NCBI GenBank assembly: GCA_002348385.1
Contig: DEBD01000013.1
Span: 224,269-288,268 of the forward strand
Reading direction: 5' to 3'
Length of the DNA stretch: 64,000 nt
From: Gammaproteobacteria bacterium UBA2965
GTDB lineage: Bacteria; Pseudomonadota; Gammaproteobacteria; Pseudomonadales; Azotimanducaceae
The position numbers were made by a program, and so were the translations under genes. Every line of letters begins with the position of its first letter. Positions within the stretch are counted from its first letter, which is position 1. Below are positions 56,132 through 64,000 of the stretch, piece after piece. The notes beneath the pieces are model-generated. The model saw only the letters and a program-made list of their open reading frames with translations, searched no databases and was not told the DNA's origin.

Positions 56132-57664
56132 ATGCGCAGCGCGGAGACCCACTCAGCCCCTTGCGGTGCGGCCAGCCGGCGCGTGCCCGGCCTACTGTTT
56201 GCGGCCATGCTTACACTACAGCTTTCTTGTCAAAGTATTGCGCCACCGGCCAGTCTAGACACACCTGCCCCAACCGCACCCACGTACACGCCGCTCGACA
56301 TCCCCCCACTGACCCCGAGTGTCACGTACCAACTGCAGCCCAACCTGTGGCGGGATGTGCGGCAGAGTTTCGAGTTGCCCCACGAACTCCATCAACGGCG
56401 GGTAGCCCAGGAGTTGCGTTGGCTGCGCGAGCACCCTAACTACCTGATGCGTCTGCATCCCCGTCTGCAGCGTTACCTGGGCTACATCCATACGCGCGTG
56501 CGGGCCCGCGGGCTGCCCGGAGAACTGGCGCTGCTTCCCATCGTCGAGAGTGCTCTGGACCCTTACGCCTTTTCTCCGGAGGGTGCAGCTGGTCTGTGGC
56601 AGTTCATGCCTGCTACCGGGCGACGTTTCGGGCTGCGTCGCGATTGGTGGTACGACGGCCGCCGTGATCCCGTGGCGGCCACGGAGGCCGCGCTGGATTA
56701 CCTGCAACTGCTGCACCGGCGCTTTGGCGATTGGTCGCTGGCATTAGCAGCATACAACGCCGGAGAAGGCACGGTTCAACGCGCCCAACGTCGAGGCCCG
56801 GCAGGCGCGAGCTACTGGGACCTGCCGCTGCCACGTGAAACCCGAGCCTACGTGCCACGCCTGTTGGCCCTATCGGCGCTGGTCACCGATCCCGCGGCCT
56901 ACGGCATCACTCTGCCAGTAGTCGTGCCGGGGATTCCGTTTAGCATCGTTAGCACCGACACCCAGATCGATATTGCCGTGGCGGCCGAACACCTGGAGGT
57001 GGGGCTAGACACGTTGTACGGTTGGAACCCCGCGCTCAACCAATGGGCGACCCCACCCAGCGGCCCACATCGACTCATGGTTCCAGGCGGGCAACTGAAT
57101 GATTTCGAGCAGAAGCTGGCATCCATACCCATGGAGCAGCGAGTTCACTGGACTCGCATCCAGGTAAGCAGTGGCGACACGCTCAGCGAACTTGCGAGGC
57201 GCCACCGAACCGATGTGAGCAGTCTAAAAAAGGCTAACAACCTGCGCGGTAACACCATTCGAATCGGTCAGGCGCTATACATTCCCAGCTCGACCCGAGG
57301 CCTGGACAACTACCCGCCCGCCAGACGCGCCGCTGGCGCCACCTATGTCGTGCGTCAGGGCGATTCGTTATGGTCGATCAGCCGCGCCCACGGCGTCAGC
57401 ACCCTAGGCCTGATGAAGGCAAACCACGTTGGCCCCAAAGAGTTGCTCAAAGTCGGGCAGCGACTGCGCATCCCTGGAGGGCGCGAAAAAGTCATCCGCA
57501 CCGTCAACTACGGCGTTCGACCGGGCGACTCGCTCTCGAAAATTGCCGCCCGCTTCAACGTGCGCGTTTCTGACATCGCGAGCTGGAACCAACTGAACGT
57601 CGATCGATACCTGAAGCCGGGCCAGTCGCTCAAGCTGTTCGTGGATGTCTCCGCCGCGGATTAG
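56132..57664 (+). CDS. mltD: Membrane-bound lytic transglycosylase D with three LysM domains
   Basis: A 510-aa lipoprotein. The signal ends in a lipobox-like LQLSC. The SLT domain (about residues 110-250) has catalytic Glu in LLPIVESALDPYAFSPEGAAGLWQF and the AAYNAGEGTV motif. Three LysM repeats follow at about 341-385, 403-447 and 458-502 (each with a GDTL or GDSL core). It cleaves peptidoglycan to 1,6-anhydro products. ATG at 56132 is chosen so that the signal peptide is N-terminal. It converges on ppiD with 3 bp between. Confidence 0.92.
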   Translation: MRSAETHSAPCGAASRRVPGLLFAAMLTLQLSCQSIAPPASLDTPAPTAPTYTPLDIPPLTPSVTYQLQPNLWRDVRQSFELPHELHQRRVAQELRWLREHPNYLMRLHPRLQRYLGYIHTRVRARGLPGELALLPIVESALDPYAFSPEGAAGLWQFMPATGRRFGLRRDWWYDGRRDPVAATEAALDYLQLLHRRFGDWSLALAAYNAGEGTVQRAQRRGPAGASYWDLPLPRETRAYVPRLLALSALVTDPAAYGITLPVVVPGIPFSIVSTDTQIDIAVAAEHLEVGLDTLYGWNPALNQWATPPSGPHRLMVPGGQLNDFEQKLASIPMEQRVHWTRIQVSSGDTLSELARRHRTDVSSLKKANNLRGNTIRIGQALYIPSSTRGLDNYPPARRAAGATYVVRQGDSLWSISRAHGVSTLGLMKANHVGPKELLKVGQRLRIPGGREKVIRTVNYGVRPGDSLSKIAARFNVRVSDIASWNQLNVDRYLKPGQSLKLFVDVSAAD

Positions 57665-57667
57665 GAC

Positions 57668-59572
57668 CTATAGCGAGCGGTCGATAGAGGCATCCTGCTC
57701 CAGCGTATCGTAGAACGCCACGAAATCTAGGTTGGCGATGCGGTCCTTCAGATAGCTTCGCATGTCGGCGATCTCACGGTCGGGCATGATCAGAATGTCG
57801 CCTTCCTCCACGTGGGTAACGGTCACCACGGCGATCCCGCCGTCTGGTAGCTGCGCTTGCCCTACGCTCTTGTCAACATCCATGGGACGCTGCATCTCAA
57901 ACGCCGCCATTAGCACCGTAGCCGGCACCTCGGCATTAGTGCGACGCGACAGGGGAAACGTCTCCCACTGAAGTCCGAAGTCACGGGCCACATCGGATAC
58001 GCTCTCGCCGGTGCGCACCCGCTCCAATGCGCTGGCGTGGCCAGCCTCAGCCAACGCGCGCGCGCGCTCTACCACCAACGCTGCGCGGATGTCGGCTGCC
58101 ACAGCTTCGAACGGAATCGGCGCGGGGTCATATCGTTCGTCTACCCGAAGCACCACGGCCCTGTAGTCTGAGAGCTCGATGGCTGGGCTGTTGTAGCCTC
58201 TCACCAGCACATCGCTACTAAAGGTGGCATCACGCAGTTCGGCGTTACCAAATACGCCCGCTCCTTCCGCCCGGGTCACCCCATCAACCGTCTGGACAGC
58301 AAGCCCCAGCGCTTCAGAAATGCCTTCCAGGGATTCCGGTTCCTCGAACGCGAGCCCGTCCAACTCGCGCAGGCGCTCGGCGAACAGCAACTCCGCCTGC
58401 TCCATGCGTAATCGCTGCTCGATATCAGGGCCCATCACCTCTAGCGCGGGAAACTCAGATATCTCAATGCTCACTAACTCGATGAGGTGGTAGCCCGCCT
58501 GGGTGCGTACGGGGTCGGAAACCTCCCCTTGCTCCAAAGACCACAAGGCTTCCTCAAACTGCGGGTCATCAATCACGCCCTTGGCCAGCAGGCCGAGCGA
58601 GCCGCCCTGAGACGCCGAGCCGAGGTCTTCGGAGTACTCCCTGGCCAACTCCGCAAAGTCCGCGCCGTCGCGCAGGCGCTGCTTGAGCTCGGTCAGAGTC
58701 GTGATCGCGGCCTCTTCAGTGCGATCGTCGCCCACCTCCAGAAGGATGTGGCGGCTCGAGCGCTGATCACTGCCAACGGCGGTTGCCACTTCCGCCGCGT
58801 AAGCCGACTCCACGTCTTCTGGCGTAACTTCTATGCTGGAATCGTCCAGCAACCCCACGGCAGACAGCTCGACGAACGACACGTCCGCCGACTCTACGGT
58901 CCGATAATCCAACGCGTTCTCGTCGTAGCGCAGGCGCACTTGTTCATCACCAACGTCCACCTCACCGATGAAGTCGTCAGGTGAGAATTCAAGATACGCC
59001 AGATCCCTCCTCTGATTGAGCAGGCGCGCCGCTTGAGCCATTTCCCATTCGGTCAGGAACGCGGAATCCGCGATGCCTTCCTGCAGCTGGGTAAGCGCCA
59101 GTTCCATCCTGTGCTCGCGAAGAAAGTCCTGTGGTGTGAATCGCATGACCTGAACCATGCGGCGGTAGGCATTGGCATCGTAGCGCCCATCCGCCTGAAA
59201 GGCGGGATTGTCTCGAATGGAAGCGTTGACGCGCTCGTCACTTACCTCCATTCCAAGATCTTCCAGCGCTTGAGCCAGCAGCGTTCGACCAATCAGCTGC
59301 TCCAAGGCACTTGCCTGCAGATCACCCAGGTCGATCTGGCTTGCGTCGAACTGTTCGCCGAGCTCGATCGCCAGGCGGCGCTGCTCGCGCTCAGCCGCTT
59401 TGATCAGCTCGGCCTGAGTGATGTCGTGACCATTGACGCTAGCCACTTCCGGCTCACCGGTAACGAACAGATTGAACGCACCAAATCCGAAAATCGCCAA
59501 TACGAAGATCAGCACACCAACTAGGATTTTGAATCCGATTCCCTGAGTCTGATCGCGCAGCTTCTGCAACAT
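57668..59572 (-). CDS. ppiD: Periplasmic folding chaperone / peptidyl-prolyl isomerase PpiD (SurA N-terminal)
   Basis: A 634-aa inner-membrane anchored chaperone. One helix at about residues 14-36 precedes a SurA-like N-terminal region. A parvulin domain follows (about 260-360, SSRHILLEV to EVSDPVRTQAGYHLIEL), then an extended C-terminal region. It works near the SecYEG exit. ATG at 59572 (MLQKLRDQTQGIGFK) has TAGGA about 8 nt upstream; the longer frame is unsupported. It follows hupB, the classical lon-hupB-ppiD order. Confidence 0.94.
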   Translation of the reverse strand: MLQKLRDQTQGIGFKILVGVLIFVLAIFGFGAFNLFVTGEPEVASVNGHDITQAELIKAAEREQRRLAIELGEQFDASQIDLGDLQASALEQLIGRTLLAQALEDLGMEVSDERVNASIRDNPAFQADGRYDANAYRRMVQVMRFTPQDFLREHRMELALTQLQEGIADSAFLTEWEMAQAARLLNQRRDLAYLEFSPDDFIGEVDVGDEQVRLRYDENALDYRTVESADVSFVELSAVGLLDDSSIEVTPEDVESAYAAEVATAVGSDQRSSRHILLEVGDDRTEEAAITTLTELKQRLRDGADFAELAREYSEDLGSASQGGSLGLLAKGVIDDPQFEEALWSLEQGEVSDPVRTQAGYHLIELVSIEISEFPALEVMGPDIEQRLRMEQAELLFAERLRELDGLAFEEPESLEGISEALGLAVQTVDGVTRAEGAGVFGNAELRDATFSSDVLVRGYNSPAIELSDYRAVVLRVDERYDPAPIPFEAVAADIRAALVVERARALAEAGHASALERVRTGESVSDVARDFGLQWETFPLSRRTNAEVPATVLMAAFEMQRPMDVDKSVGQAQLPDGGIAVVTVTHVEEGDILIMPDREIADMRSYLKDRIANLDFVAFYDTLEQDASIDRSL

Positions 59573-59600
59573 CAGCCAATTCCTACGGGTGAAAAAAAGA

Positions 59601-59624
59601 AAAAGGCGCAACGATGCGCCTTCT
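59601..59624 (-). terminator. Rho-independent terminator after hupB
   Basis: On the minus strand AAGGCGCA and TGCGCCTT form an 8-bp stem (59603-59610/59615-59622) followed by a T-rich run at 59589-59602. It lies between the hupB stop and the ppiD start. Confidence 0.85.
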
Positions 59625-59666
59625 TCCGTTTGTACTGAACCTTGGTTCAGGCCATGCCAGCTAGTG

Positions 59667-59939
59667 CTAGTTCAGCGCATCCTTCAAGGCTTTACCGGGC
59701 TTGAACGCCGGCACTTTCGCCGCGGCGATCTGGATCGGTGCTCCCGTTTGCGGATTACGACCTGTCCTTGCGGCACGGTCGCGTACCGTAAACGTACCAA
59801 AGCCAACCAGCGCTACCGGGTCTGCTTGCTTCAGCGAGCTAGTGATTGCGTCGATGGCAGCATTCAGTGCCCTACCGGCATCTGCCTTGGAGATGTCTGC
59901 TGACTCGGCGATCCGATCAATCAATTCGGTCTTGTTCAC
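59667..59939 (-). CDS. hupB: DNA-binding protein HU-beta
   Basis: A 90-aa nucleoid protein. NKTELIDRIAESADISKADAGRALNA and the DNA-binding arm GFGTFTVRDRAARTGRNPQTGAPI are canonical. GTG at 59939 is the start, with GAGG about 8 nt upstream. A strong promoter lies 82 nt upstream and a terminator after the gene. Confidence 0.97.
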   Translation of the reverse strand: MNKTELIDRIAESADISKADAGRALNAAIDAITSSLKQADPVALVGFGTFTVRDRAARTGRNPQTGAPIQIAAAKVPAFKPGKALKDALN

Positions 59940-60020
59940 ATTCGGCCCCTCAATGGTTTTTGAAAACCCCGCGACATCTCCTGTTGCTTTTTTCGTGTCA
60001 GACACCGCAGCGCCGGCAGT

Positions 60021-60049
60021 TTTATACCAACACCGGTATGGACCTGCAA
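60021..60049 (-). promoter_or_regulatory. Sigma-70-type promoter for hupB
   Basis: On the minus strand TTGCAG (60044-60049) and TATAAA (60021-60026) are separated by exactly 17 nt. The expected transcription start near 60014 gives a 5' leader of about 75 nt. Confidence 0.75.
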
Positions 60050-60066
60050 GCTTAAAACCCGCATTT

Positions 60067-62484
60067 TTAGTGAGGTCGCTCGGTGTTCCCAGCTTCGTCG
60101 GACTGACCCACCTCAGCGATGGAAGTGCTGGTTTTGGTATCGGCAAGTCGAGGTTCGGGCATTCGTTCTAAGGCAATTTCCAGCACATCGTCCATCCACT
60201 TTACCGCCTTAATATTGAGATTCGCTTTCACATTGTCCGGTATCTCTTTGAGATCCCTTTCGTTCTCCGCCGGTATGATCACGTTCTTTACACCGCCGCG
60301 GTGGGCGGCCAGGAGCTTTTCCTTCAATCCGCCGATGGGTAGCACCTGACCGCGAAGCGTGATTTCGCCAGTCATGGCCACATCCGCGCGCACCGGTATC
60401 CCGGTCACCACCGACACCAACGCGGTACACATTCCGATCCCCGCACTGGGTCCATCCTTGGGAGTGGCACCTTCGGGCACATGGATATGCATATCGTACT
60501 TCTCATGGTAGTCGTCGCTGATACCCAGAATTGCGGCCCGACTGCGAACGAAGGTCTGAGCTGCCTGGATAGACTCCTGCATCACGTCCCCCAGCGAGCC
60601 GGTCTTGGTCTGCCGCCCTTTTCCAGGCACAGCAACGGCCTCTATGTTGAGCAGCTCGCCGCCCACTTGAGTCCACGCAAGGCCGGTCACGATACCGATC
60701 TGATTTTCTTCTTCGGCCAGTCCATAGCTATGCTTGCGGACGCCGTTGTAGTCCTCGATCTCGTCTTCATGGATGACTAAGGCGCTTTTCTCGCCAGCGG
60801 CTCCCTGCAGCGCCTGCTGTTTGACCACTTTCCGGGCCAGTTTGGCTATCTCACGCTCAAGGCCACGCACGCCGGCTTCCTTGGTGTAGTAGCGGATCAG
60901 GTGCAGGATCGCATCGTCGTCAATCCTCAACTCATCTTCGCGCAGCCCGCTAAGGCGCATCTGCTTCGGCACCAGATAACGCTTGGCGATATTGAGCTTT
61001 TCATGCTCTGTATACCCAGGCAGCCGAATGACCTCCATTCGGTCAAGCAACGGAGCCGGAATATTCATGGAATTGGAGGTACACACGAAGAACACGTCGG
61101 AAAGGTCGTAATCCACCTCCAGGTAGTGGTCGTTGAACGTGTTGTTCTGCTCCGGGTCGAGCACCTCAAGCACGGCGCTGGCGGGATCACCGCGAAAATC
61201 CATGCCCATCTTGTCTATTTCGTCCAGCAGAAACAGCGGGTTCTTCACCTTGGCCTTCGACATCTTCTGCAGAACCTTGCCCGGCATCGAACCGATGTAG
61301 GTGCGCCGGTGTCCACGAATCTCCGCCTCGTCCCGCACGCCCCCCAAGGCCATACGCACGAACTTTCGATTGGTTGCCCTGGCGATACTCTCGCCCAGCG
61401 AGGTCTTGCCCACTCCGGGCGGGCCCATCAGGCACAGCACCGGCCCTTTGAGCTTTTTCACCCGAGATTGCACCGCAAGGTATTCAATGATCCGATCCTT
61501 GACCTCCTCAAGGCCATAGTGGTCCTCGTCGAGTATTTTCTGCGCCGCCGCCAGATCCCGCCGCACGCGGCTTTTCGCTTTCCAGGGGATGCCCAGCATC
61601 CAATCCAGGTAGCTGCGCACCACCGTCGCCTCTGCTGACATAGGCGACATCAATTTCAACTTATTGAGCTCGGCGAGTGCCTTTTCTTTGGCCTCCTTGG
61701 TCAGTCCCGCGGCTTCGATCTTGGCTTCCAGTTCCTCGATCTCATTGGGTGCTTCTTCGAGGTCACCCAACTCTTTTTGAATCGCCTTCATCTGCTCGTT
61801 GAGGTAATACTCGCGCTGGCTCTTCTCCATCTGCTTTTTCACGCGACCACGTATGCGCTTTTCCATTTGGTGCACATCGATTTCCGCGTCCATCAGACCC
61901 AACAACGCATCCATCCGATCGGTCATCGTGTGGGCTTCCAGAATGCTCTGCTTGTCCTCCATCTTGAGCGACAACTGGGCGGCAATGGTGTCCACTAGCC
62001 GTGCAGGATCGTCGATGCTCGACAGTGAGCTCAGCACCTCCTCGGGGACTTTACGGCTGGCCTTCACATACTGCTCGAATTGGCCCATCACGGTTCGGAC
62101 CAACGCCTCGGATTCCCGCGCTTCCACCACTGGCTCCGCGATGCGCTCCACCTGAGCGGTGAGATAGTCATCATCGTCGGTCAGCTCGAGTAGCCGGGCA
62201 CGTTCACCACCTTCCACCAATACCTTTACCGTGTCGTCGGGAAGCTTCAGGAGCTGAAGCACGGTCGCCACCGTGCCGGTGTCATAGAGATCGTCCGCGC
62301 CAGGTGCATCAACTTCCGGATCGCGCTTGGCGACCAGCAGGATCTGCTTGTCGTCTTCCATGGCGGCATTCAACGCTCGAATGGAACTCTGTGTGCCAAC
62401 GAACAGCGGATGTACCCCGTGGGGATAAACCACCATGTCGCGCAGGGGCAAAACGGGAACTCGAGATCCTTCGGTACTTGACAC
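60067..62484 (-). CDS. lon: ATP-dependent protease Lon
   Basis: An 805-aa protein from GTG at 62484; a GTG 14 codons earlier (62526) would give 819 aa, neither with a strong ribosome-binding site. The LAN substrate domain begins PVLPLRDMVVYPHGVHPLFVG. The AAA module has Walker A GPPGVGKTSL and LFLLDEIDKMGMDF. The protease domain has the Ser-Lys dyad in PKDGPSAGIGM and GGLKEKLLAAHRGG. It degrades misfolded and regulatory proteins. The lon-hupB order is conserved. Confidence 0.96.
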   Translation of the reverse strand: MSSTEGSRVPVLPLRDMVVYPHGVHPLFVGTQSSIRALNAAMEDDKQILLVAKRDPEVDAPGADDLYDTGTVATVLQLLKLPDDTVKVLVEGGERARLLELTDDDDYLTAQVERIAEPVVEARESEALVRTVMGQFEQYVKASRKVPEEVLSSLSSIDDPARLVDTIAAQLSLKMEDKQSILEAHTMTDRMDALLGLMDAEIDVHQMEKRIRGRVKKQMEKSQREYYLNEQMKAIQKELGDLEEAPNEIEELEAKIEAAGLTKEAKEKALAELNKLKLMSPMSAEATVVRSYLDWMLGIPWKAKSRVRRDLAAAQKILDEDHYGLEEVKDRIIEYLAVQSRVKKLKGPVLCLMGPPGVGKTSLGESIARATNRKFVRMALGGVRDEAEIRGHRRTYIGSMPGKVLQKMSKAKVKNPLFLLDEIDKMGMDFRGDPASAVLEVLDPEQNNTFNDHYLEVDYDLSDVFFVCTSNSMNIPAPLLDRMEVIRLPGYTEHEKLNIAKRYLVPKQMRLSGLREDELRIDDDAILHLIRYYTKEAGVRGLEREIAKLARKVVKQQALQGAAGEKSALVIHEDEIEDYNGVRKHSYGLAEEENQIGIVTGLAWTQVGGELLNIEAVAVPGKGRQTKTGSLGDVMQESIQAAQTFVRSRAAILGISDDYHEKYDMHIHVPEGATPKDGPSAGIGMCTALVSVVTGIPVRADVAMTGEITLRGQVLPIGGLKEKLLAAHRGGVKNVIIPAENERDLKEIPDNVKANLNIKAVKWMDDVLEIALERMPEPRLADTKTSTSIAEVGQSDEAGNTERPH

Positions 62485-62621
62485 GTTAGTTGACGTCCCT
62501 ATTGGTCTGATGGTGAACGAACACACAACATACTAGCAGCGCGCCGGCAGCGCGATGCCGCAGGTTGTGCAAGGAATGTAATTTCGGTCGCGGAACTACC
62601 TCAATGACCCAGCCATAGACC

Positions 62622-63902
62622 TCAGTCTTTGGGGGCGGCTTGGGCCTTTTCAACGTTCTCGTACATCAGCATCGGCTCACTTTCGCCGTTGATCACGCTT
62701 TCGTCGATCACGACCTTGCTCACGGACGAGGACGATGGCAAATCGTACATGGTGTGGAGCAATACCGCCTCGAGAATAGAGCGCAAGCCGCGCGCGCCCG
62801 TCTTCCGTTCCATGGCCTTCTGGGCCACGGCACGCAGCGCATCGTCGCGGAAGTCCACCTCCACGTCCTCCATCTCGAACAGCTTGGTGTACTGCTTGGT
62901 GAGGGAGTTTTTTGGCTCCGTGAGAATGGTCACCAACGCGTCGGTATCCAGTTCTTCCAGGGTGGCCACCACCGGCAAGCGCCCCACAAATTCGGGAATC
63001 AACCCGTAACGAATCAGGTCTTCCGGTTCCACCTGGCGCAAGGTCTCGCCGATGGTTTTGCGCTCTTGTTCGCCCTTCACCTGCGCGCCGAATCCAATTC
63101 CGGATTTGTCGGAGCGGTCGGTAATGACTTTGTCCAACCCGGCGAACGCGCCACCGCAGATGAACAGAATATTGGAGGTGTCTACCTGCAGAAACTCCTG
63201 CTGGGGGTGCTTTCTGCCCCCTTGTGGAGGCACCGAGGCCACGGTACCTTCGATGAGCTTGAGCAGCGCTTGCTGAACGCCCTCACCAGACACATCGCGG
63301 GTGATCGAAGGGTTATCCGACTTGCGCGATATCTTGTCGATCTCGTCGATGTAAACGATGCCCACCTGGGCGCGTTCCACATCATAATCGCACTTCTGCA
63401 GCAGCTTCTGAATGATGTTCTCGACATCTTCGCCCACATAACCCGCCTCGGTGAGTGTGGTGGCGTCAGCAATGGTAAAAGGAACATCCAGAAGCCGGGC
63501 GAGGGTTTCGGCAAGCAGCGTCTTGCCGCTGCCGGTAGGTCCGATCAAGAGAATGTTCGACTTGGACAGCTCTACGTCATCTTTCTTGCCCGTGTAGTTC
63601 AACCGCTTGTAGTGGTTGTACACCGCGACAGAAAGCACTTTCTTGGCGTGTTCCTGACCAATGACGTACTGATCGAGAATCTCGTTGATCTCGACAGGGA
63701 CCGGCAGTCGATCGCTATCTTTCGTCTGGCCGCCCTCGGCGACCTCTTCGCGAATGATGTCGTTACACAGTTCGACACACTCGTCGCAAATGAACACCGA
63801 AGGGCCCGCAATCAACTTGCGTACTTCGTGCTGGCTCTTGCCGCAAAAGGAACAGTAGAGGAGCTTCCCTGACTCTTCGCCCTTACCGCTATCGTCAGCC
63901 AT
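62622..63902 (-). CDS. clpX: Clp protease ATP-binding subunit ClpX
   Basis: A 426-aa unfoldase for ClpP. The zinc-binding domain (residues about 15-45) has CSFC and CDEC pairs. Walker A is GPTGSGKTLLAETLA and Walker B VYIDEIDKI. The pore loop GYVGED and the sensor-2 region GARGLRSILE are present. GAGAGG lies about 6 nt before the ATG. clpP is expected just beyond the window end. Confidence 0.96.
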   Translation of the reverse strand: MADDSGKGEESGKLLYCSFCGKSQHEVRKLIAGPSVFICDECVELCNDIIREEVAEGGQTKDSDRLPVPVEINEILDQYVIGQEHAKKVLSVAVYNHYKRLNYTGKKDDVELSKSNILLIGPTGSGKTLLAETLARLLDVPFTIADATTLTEAGYVGEDVENIIQKLLQKCDYDVERAQVGIVYIDEIDKISRKSDNPSITRDVSGEGVQQALLKLIEGTVASVPPQGGRKHPQQEFLQVDTSNILFICGGAFAGLDKVITDRSDKSGIGFGAQVKGEQERKTIGETLRQVEPEDLIRYGLIPEFVGRLPVVATLEELDTDALVTILTEPKNSLTKQYTKLFEMEDVEVDFRDDALRAVAQKAMERKTGARGLRSILEAVLLHTMYDLPSSSSVSKVVIDESVINGESEPMLMYENVEKAQAAPKD

Positions 63903-63970
63903 AGTTACCTCTCGCCTAGCTCGGCCTGGATAGCGTTACCAGACCACTCAAACACTCACTTTGACTAAAG

Positions 63971-63976
63971 ATTATC
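63971..63976 (-). promoter_or_regulatory. Possible -10 upstream of clpX
   Basis: GATAAT on the minus strand, about 70 nt before the clpX ATG, with only a poor -35 in view before the window ends. It would be a clpX-proximal promoter between clpP and clpX. Confidence 0.3.
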
Positions 63977-64000
63977 GCAATCTAGCGCCATATAAGGCTA

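Noticed and set aside
62640..63872. 410-aa open frame on the plus strand opposite clpX
   Set aside because: It lies wholly inside clpX antisense and has no family features. The same applies to long antisense frames at 15393-16421, 19568-region plus-strand frames, 49214-50290 and 60901-61638.

Overview
This 64 kb stretch is GC-rich, densely coding chromosome from a gammaproteobacterium. Gene content and order resemble the Pseudomonas/Cellvibrio/Marinobacter side of the class: ftsK-lolA-rarA-crcB-serS-cysG next to tusDCBE; aat-bpt-infA-clpA-clpS-cspD-icd; mnmA-hflD-purB; thrH-cysH-cysB; rnhA-dnaQ; hupB-lon-clpX. NhaB, a CPA2 antiporter and the XrtA/PEP-CTERM ATPase fit a marine or saline lifestyle, but that is inference. 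No IS element, CRISPR array or recognisable integrase was seen.

Layout. 1-6300: the C-terminal half of an error-prone polymerase (dnaE2), an XrtA/PEP-CTERM-associated ATPase, and three translationally coupled nucleotide-sugar genes (tviB-like dehydrogenase, UDP-glucuronate epimerase-like, galE). 6351-13132: the accessory region. It begins at tRNA-Ser(UGA). A near-identical copy of the tRNA 3' half at 8450-8506 bounds a 2.1 kb cargo of a luciferase-like flavin oxidoreductase and a cold-shock protein. Beyond it lie a cytochrome c-PQQ sugar dehydrogenase fusion, an OprP-type porin and a tail-anchored helical-repeat protein. 13343-22000: sulfur relay tusDCBE, cysG, serS, crcB, rarA, lolA, ftsK. 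22000-28650: N-degron genes aat, bpt, clpS, clpA with infA, cspD, icd. 28826-34244: moaCDE, then mnmA-hflD-purB-GNAT. 34400-41030: aceA, thrH, cysH with a thioredoxin-fold partner, cysB, a nucleotidase and small accessory proteins. 41209-43142: aroF/G-type DAHP synthase behind an aromatic-rich leader peptide and terminator, then nfuA. 43346-50395: metH, cysI, a DUF934 partner and a CPA2 antiporter. 50430-57664: sohB, nudC, nhaB, dnaQ, rnhA, a methyltransferase and mltD. 57668-63902: ppiD, hupB, lon, clpX.

Themes. Sulfur metabolism recurs. APS reductase, siroheme synthase and sulfite reductase make sulfide under CysB; MetH makes methionine; TusDCB-TusE passes persulfide to MnmA for tRNA 2-thiolation; MoaCDE uses sulfur for molybdopterin; NfuA carries Fe-S clusters. 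Protein quality control is the second theme (Aat, Bpt, ClpS, ClpA, ClpX, Lon, PpiD, SohB).

The most noteworthy signals are the candidate attenuator upstream of DAHP synthase (41209-41385) and the tRNA-Ser-bounded mini-island (6351-8506).
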